A DNA stretch of 64,000 nt. Source: Pseudomonas deceptionensis (GTDB lineage: Bacteria; Pseudomonadota; Gammaproteobacteria; Pseudomonadales; Pseudomonadaceae). The stretch is taken from assembly GCF_900106095.1 (NCBI RefSeq), contig NZ_FNUD01000002.1, positions 3,493,501 to 3,557,500 of the forward strand. Direction: 5' to 3'. The notes below the pieces were generated by a model. It searched no databases, was not told the origin of the DNA, and saw only the letters and a program-made list of their open reading frames with translations. A program made the position numbers and the translations under genes. Position 1 is the stretch's first letter. Each line of letters opens with the position of its first letter. Shown here piece after piece: positions 61,769-64,000 of this stretch.

Positions 61769-63007
61769 ATGAACGACACTCTTGATATTGCAGGAGCGGC
61801 AGCTGCGCTAGGGATCGGGATGCTGATTGGTCTTGAGCGCGAACGGCGCAAGGGGCGGAGGGACAGTCGCGCCTGTGCCGGCTTGCGCACGTTCGCGATC
61901 ACCGCATTGTTGGGCTATGGCGCGATGCAGGTCGGCGGAGGCCTGCTGGTAGGGATCGTGGCAACCGGTCTGGCATTGCTTGTCTCGGTGGCTTATTGGC
62001 GACACCAGAGTCATGACCCGGGAGTCACGAGCGAAGTCGCATTATTTTCGGTCTTAATACTCGGTGCGTTATGCAGCATTGCACCGGAGCTGGCCATTGC
62101 CATGGGAGTAGTGATCGCGGGATTGCTGACCTATCGCCAGAAACTGCATCACTTTGCAATCAGTCAGTTGAGCGAAGCAGAAATACGCGACGGACTAATT
62201 TTGCTGATTGCAGCGCTCGTAGTGTTGCCACTGGTGCCGGATCGTTTCATTGGTCCCTATGCTGCCATCAATCTACGGACCATTTGCACTCTTACCGTGT
62301 TGTTGATGGTGATCGGAGCAGTGGGGCATATTGCAGTTCGTATTCTGGGTTCACGTTACGGCTATGCAATCTCCGCCATCGCTTCAGGGTTCGCCTCAAG
62401 TACCGTAACAATTGCCACCATGGGACAGCGGGTCATCAGTGAGCCAGCGAATGTCAAAATCCTCAGCGCGGCAGCTGTCCTTTCCAATCTGGCTACCATC
62501 ACGCAGATCGGCCTGATCCTTGTGGCGGTTGACCCGGCTCTTTTGCAGAGCATGTGGACGCCGTTGCTGTGCGGATTCATCAATACCGCGCTATACGGAG
62601 CTTGCTTGTTGTTTCACAACACAACAGGAGGGTGCAGTGCACCGATAAAGGTTGAAGGCGCATTCAATCTCAAGCTCGCATTGATCGTGACGCTGACCAT
62701 GACTGGCATTACCCTGTTGTCATCCGCAATGCTCAGCCACTTCGGTCAGGTGGGCGTGATGCTGACCGCCACCTTTACTGGGTTTGCCGACCCGCATTCC
62801 TCGACCGCGTCCATTGCCTCCCTGGCCAAGGCAGGGCTGTTGCCGTTTTCTGCCATTGCTACTCCCACGGTAATTGCAATCAGCAGTAATTCCATCAGCA
62901 AGTGCCTGGTGGCCTGGGTCAGCGGAGGCAGACGATTTGCAGCCTACGTCATCCCGGGCCAGATATTGCTGACACTGTCTCTGTGGGGGGGAGTCTGGGT
63001 GCACTGA
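61769..63007 (+). CDS. MgtC/SapB - DUF4010 membrane protein
   Basis: The 412-residue protein has many membrane segments. The start IAGAAAALGIGMLIGLERERRKGRRDSRACAGLRTFAITALLGYGA is an MgtC-type N-terminus. The rest (ISAIASGFASSTVTIATMGQR, FTGFADPHSSTASIASLAKAGLLP) is DUF4010. Magnesium or phosphate homeostasis has been suggested for such proteins; the function is not settled. ATG 61769 follows a GGGCGGGGGA stretch. Its 3' end overlaps the antisense GGDEF gene by 59 nt. Confidence 0.87.
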   Translation: MNDTLDIAGAAAALGIGMLIGLERERRKGRRDSRACAGLRTFAITALLGYGAMQVGGGLLVGIVATGLALLVSVAYWRHQSHDPGVTSEVALFSVLILGALCSIAPELAIAMGVVIAGLLTYRQKLHHFAISQLSEAEIRDGLILLIAALVVLPLVPDRFIGPYAAINLRTICTLTVLLMVIGAVGHIAVRILGSRYGYAISAIASGFASSTVTIATMGQRVISEPANVKILSAAAVLSNLATITQIGLILVAVDPALLQSMWTPLLCGFINTALYGACLLFHNTTGGCSAPIKVEGAFNLKLALIVTLTMTGITLLSSAMLSHFGQVGVMLTATFTGFADPHSSTASIASLAKAGLLPFSAIATPTVIAISSNSISKCLVAWVSGGRRFAAYVIPGQILLTLSLWGGVWVH

Positions 63008-63908
63008 GGGTGTTAAGCCTGGTCGTCAGACTCAAACAACAGGCGTTGCCACCGGATCTTTTAGCCTGGTACATCGCGCTGTCAGCGTGTCCGAGCAGCT
63101 CTTCGACACAGGCGCCATTGACGGGAAACAAGCTTATGCCGACGCTGATGCTGATTTCTACACGGTGTGCATCGATCATGAACGGCTGACTCATCGTGGC
63201 GACCAATTTGTTGCCCAGAGCTTCAACACTCTCCGGCGTGTCCATGCCGGTAATCATGATTGCAAACTCGTCTCCGCCTAAACGGGAGACGACATCGGAA
63301 CTGCGAACAGACTGGCCAAGACGTTCAGCCACGGCATACAGCAGTTTGTCCCCACAAGCGTGACCCATGCTGTCGTTAACGGATTTGAAATGATCCAGGT
63401 CTATGAACATTAACGCCAATGACTGACAGTGTTTACCGGCGTGATTGATCGACTGGTTGAGCAACGTCAGGAATAAACTGCGGTTCGGCAGCCCGGTCAG
63501 GGCATCGTGGAACGCCAACTGCTGCATGGCCGCGCGCTCGTCATCCATGATTTGGACGTTATGCAGGATGGCGATGAAATGGGTCACAACGCCGTGGTCG
63601 TCGAGCACTGGAGTAATCACCTGATTGACCATGCAGTTGCCTCCATCCTTGCGCCGTTCAACCATCTGCCCCCGCCAGGTCAGACCTGCTAGTATCGTCA
63701 GCCACAGATTGCAGTAGAAGCTCGTACTTTGTCTGCCCGAAGCAAGGAGATGCGGGGTTTTGCCAATCAACTCCTGCCTCGAATAGCCGCTCAGGAGGCA
63801 AAAGGCTTTATTGATCCAGACGATGCACCCTGTCCGCTCCGTGACCAATACCGGGTTAGACGCAGCATCAAACGCCCTTAACAGTAATTGCTGGTCAGTT
63901 TCGATCAT
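62949..63908 (-). CDS. PAS-GGDEF diguanylate cyclase
   Basis: The 319-residue cytoplasmic protein has an N-terminal PAS domain (LLLRAFDAASNPVLVTERTGCIVWINKAFCLLSGYSRQELIGKTPHLL) and a GGDEF domain (active site RLGGDEF, upstream inhibition site RSSD). ATG 63908 has GGAGG 5 nt upstream, which decides the start over an earlier ATG at 63929. A consensus Anr/Fnr box lies 71 nt upstream, so oxygen limitation may control it. The last codons lie opposite the end of the MgtC-type gene. Confidence 0.9.
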   Translation of the reverse strand: MIETDQQLLLRAFDAASNPVLVTERTGCIVWINKAFCLLSGYSRQELIGKTPHLLASGRQSTSFYCNLWLTILAGLTWRGQMVERRKDGGNCMVNQVITPVLDDHGVVTHFIAILHNVQIMDDERAAMQQLAFHDALTGLPNRSLFLTLLNQSINHAGKHCQSLALMFIDLDHFKSVNDSMGHACGDKLLYAVAERLGQSVRSSDVVSRLGGDEFAIMITGMDTPESVEALGNKLVATMSQPFMIDAHRVEISISVGISLFPVNGACVEELLGHADSAMYQAKRSGGNACCLSLTTRLNTLSAPRLPPTETVSAISGPG

Positions 63909-63978
63909 TGCACCCTCCGATACCGCCATCGTTGCGCGATAGTTTAATGAAGCCTAGGTGCAAAAGGCTGGAAGGGTG

Positions 63979-63992
63979 TTGATCAAAATCAA
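63979..63992. promoter_or_regulatory. Anr/Fnr-type box
   Basis: TTGATCAAAATCAA fits the TTGAT-N4-ATCAA consensus without mismatch. It is upstream of the PAS-GGDEF gene and may also serve a gene to the right, outside the window. Confidence 0.7.
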
Positions 63993-64000
63993 CTGAACGG

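Overview
The window looks like a chromosome segment of a Pseudomonas species, probably of the P. fluorescens group. The reasons are GC-rich core genes, Pseudomonas-type regulators, an Anr-type box at the right edge, and IS relics typical of the genus. This placement is an inference from gene content and not from a marker gene.

Left core block (1-15000). The tail of a sensor kinase and its NtrC-type sigma-54 regulator come first. A peptide-utilisation locus follows: a DppA-like binding protein, a cupin-type XRE regulator and an M24 peptidase. Two copies of one palindrome sit at its promoters. Next is a catabolic cluster with a LysR regulator diverging from a ureohydrolase, an aldehyde dehydrogenase, an NCS1 permease and a GMC oxidoreductase. 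It reads as uptake and breakdown of a guanidino compound. An alpha/beta hydrolase and a second M24 peptidase close the block.

Accessory island (about 15000-36260, lower GC). On the minus strand lie four overlapping genes of a tyrosine-recombinase module of the GInt type (ginA, B, C, D). Head to head with them on the plus strand is a complete Tn7/Tn5053-like module: a TnsA-like protein with eroded nuclease residues, a DDE transposase, an AAA ATPase and TniQ. After these come an orphan ParS/MbcA-type antitoxin, a TnpS/TnpT cointegrate-resolution module of Tn4651-group transposons without its tnpA, and a graveyard of IS1182, IS21, IS66 and IS3 relics. The relics surround a DUF4062 gene, a DUF2188 gene, an XRE gene and gene fragments (KAP NTPase, EamA permease). 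A stretch rich in hairpins and ending in a strong terminator marks the right edge.

Middle core block (36300-51000). A flavinylation/electron-transfer operon (PepSY protein, DUF2271 protein, PepSY-flavodoxin-reductase fusion, ApbE, VIT metal transporter) diverges from an OmpR-type two-component system. An LprI-MliC lysozyme-inhibitor gene, a YeeE/YedE pair and an acid-phosphatase-like gene follow. Then comes a poorly conserved stretch with short hypothetical genes, a cytosine-methylase relic and a run of 17 G.

Right core block (51000-64000). A cytochrome b561/ferric-reductase-like pair diverges from a five-gene operon: thermostable-haemolysin family protein, AMP-dependent ligase, haem-oxygenase-like diiron enzyme, SDR and TPR lipid/secretory-type protein. 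A 39-bp near-perfect palindrome containing PmrA-like boxes sits between them, and a PmrA/B-like two-component system closes the operon. Two GGDEF proteins flank an MgtC/DUF4010 membrane protein. The second GGDEF gene has a consensus Anr/Fnr box upstream.
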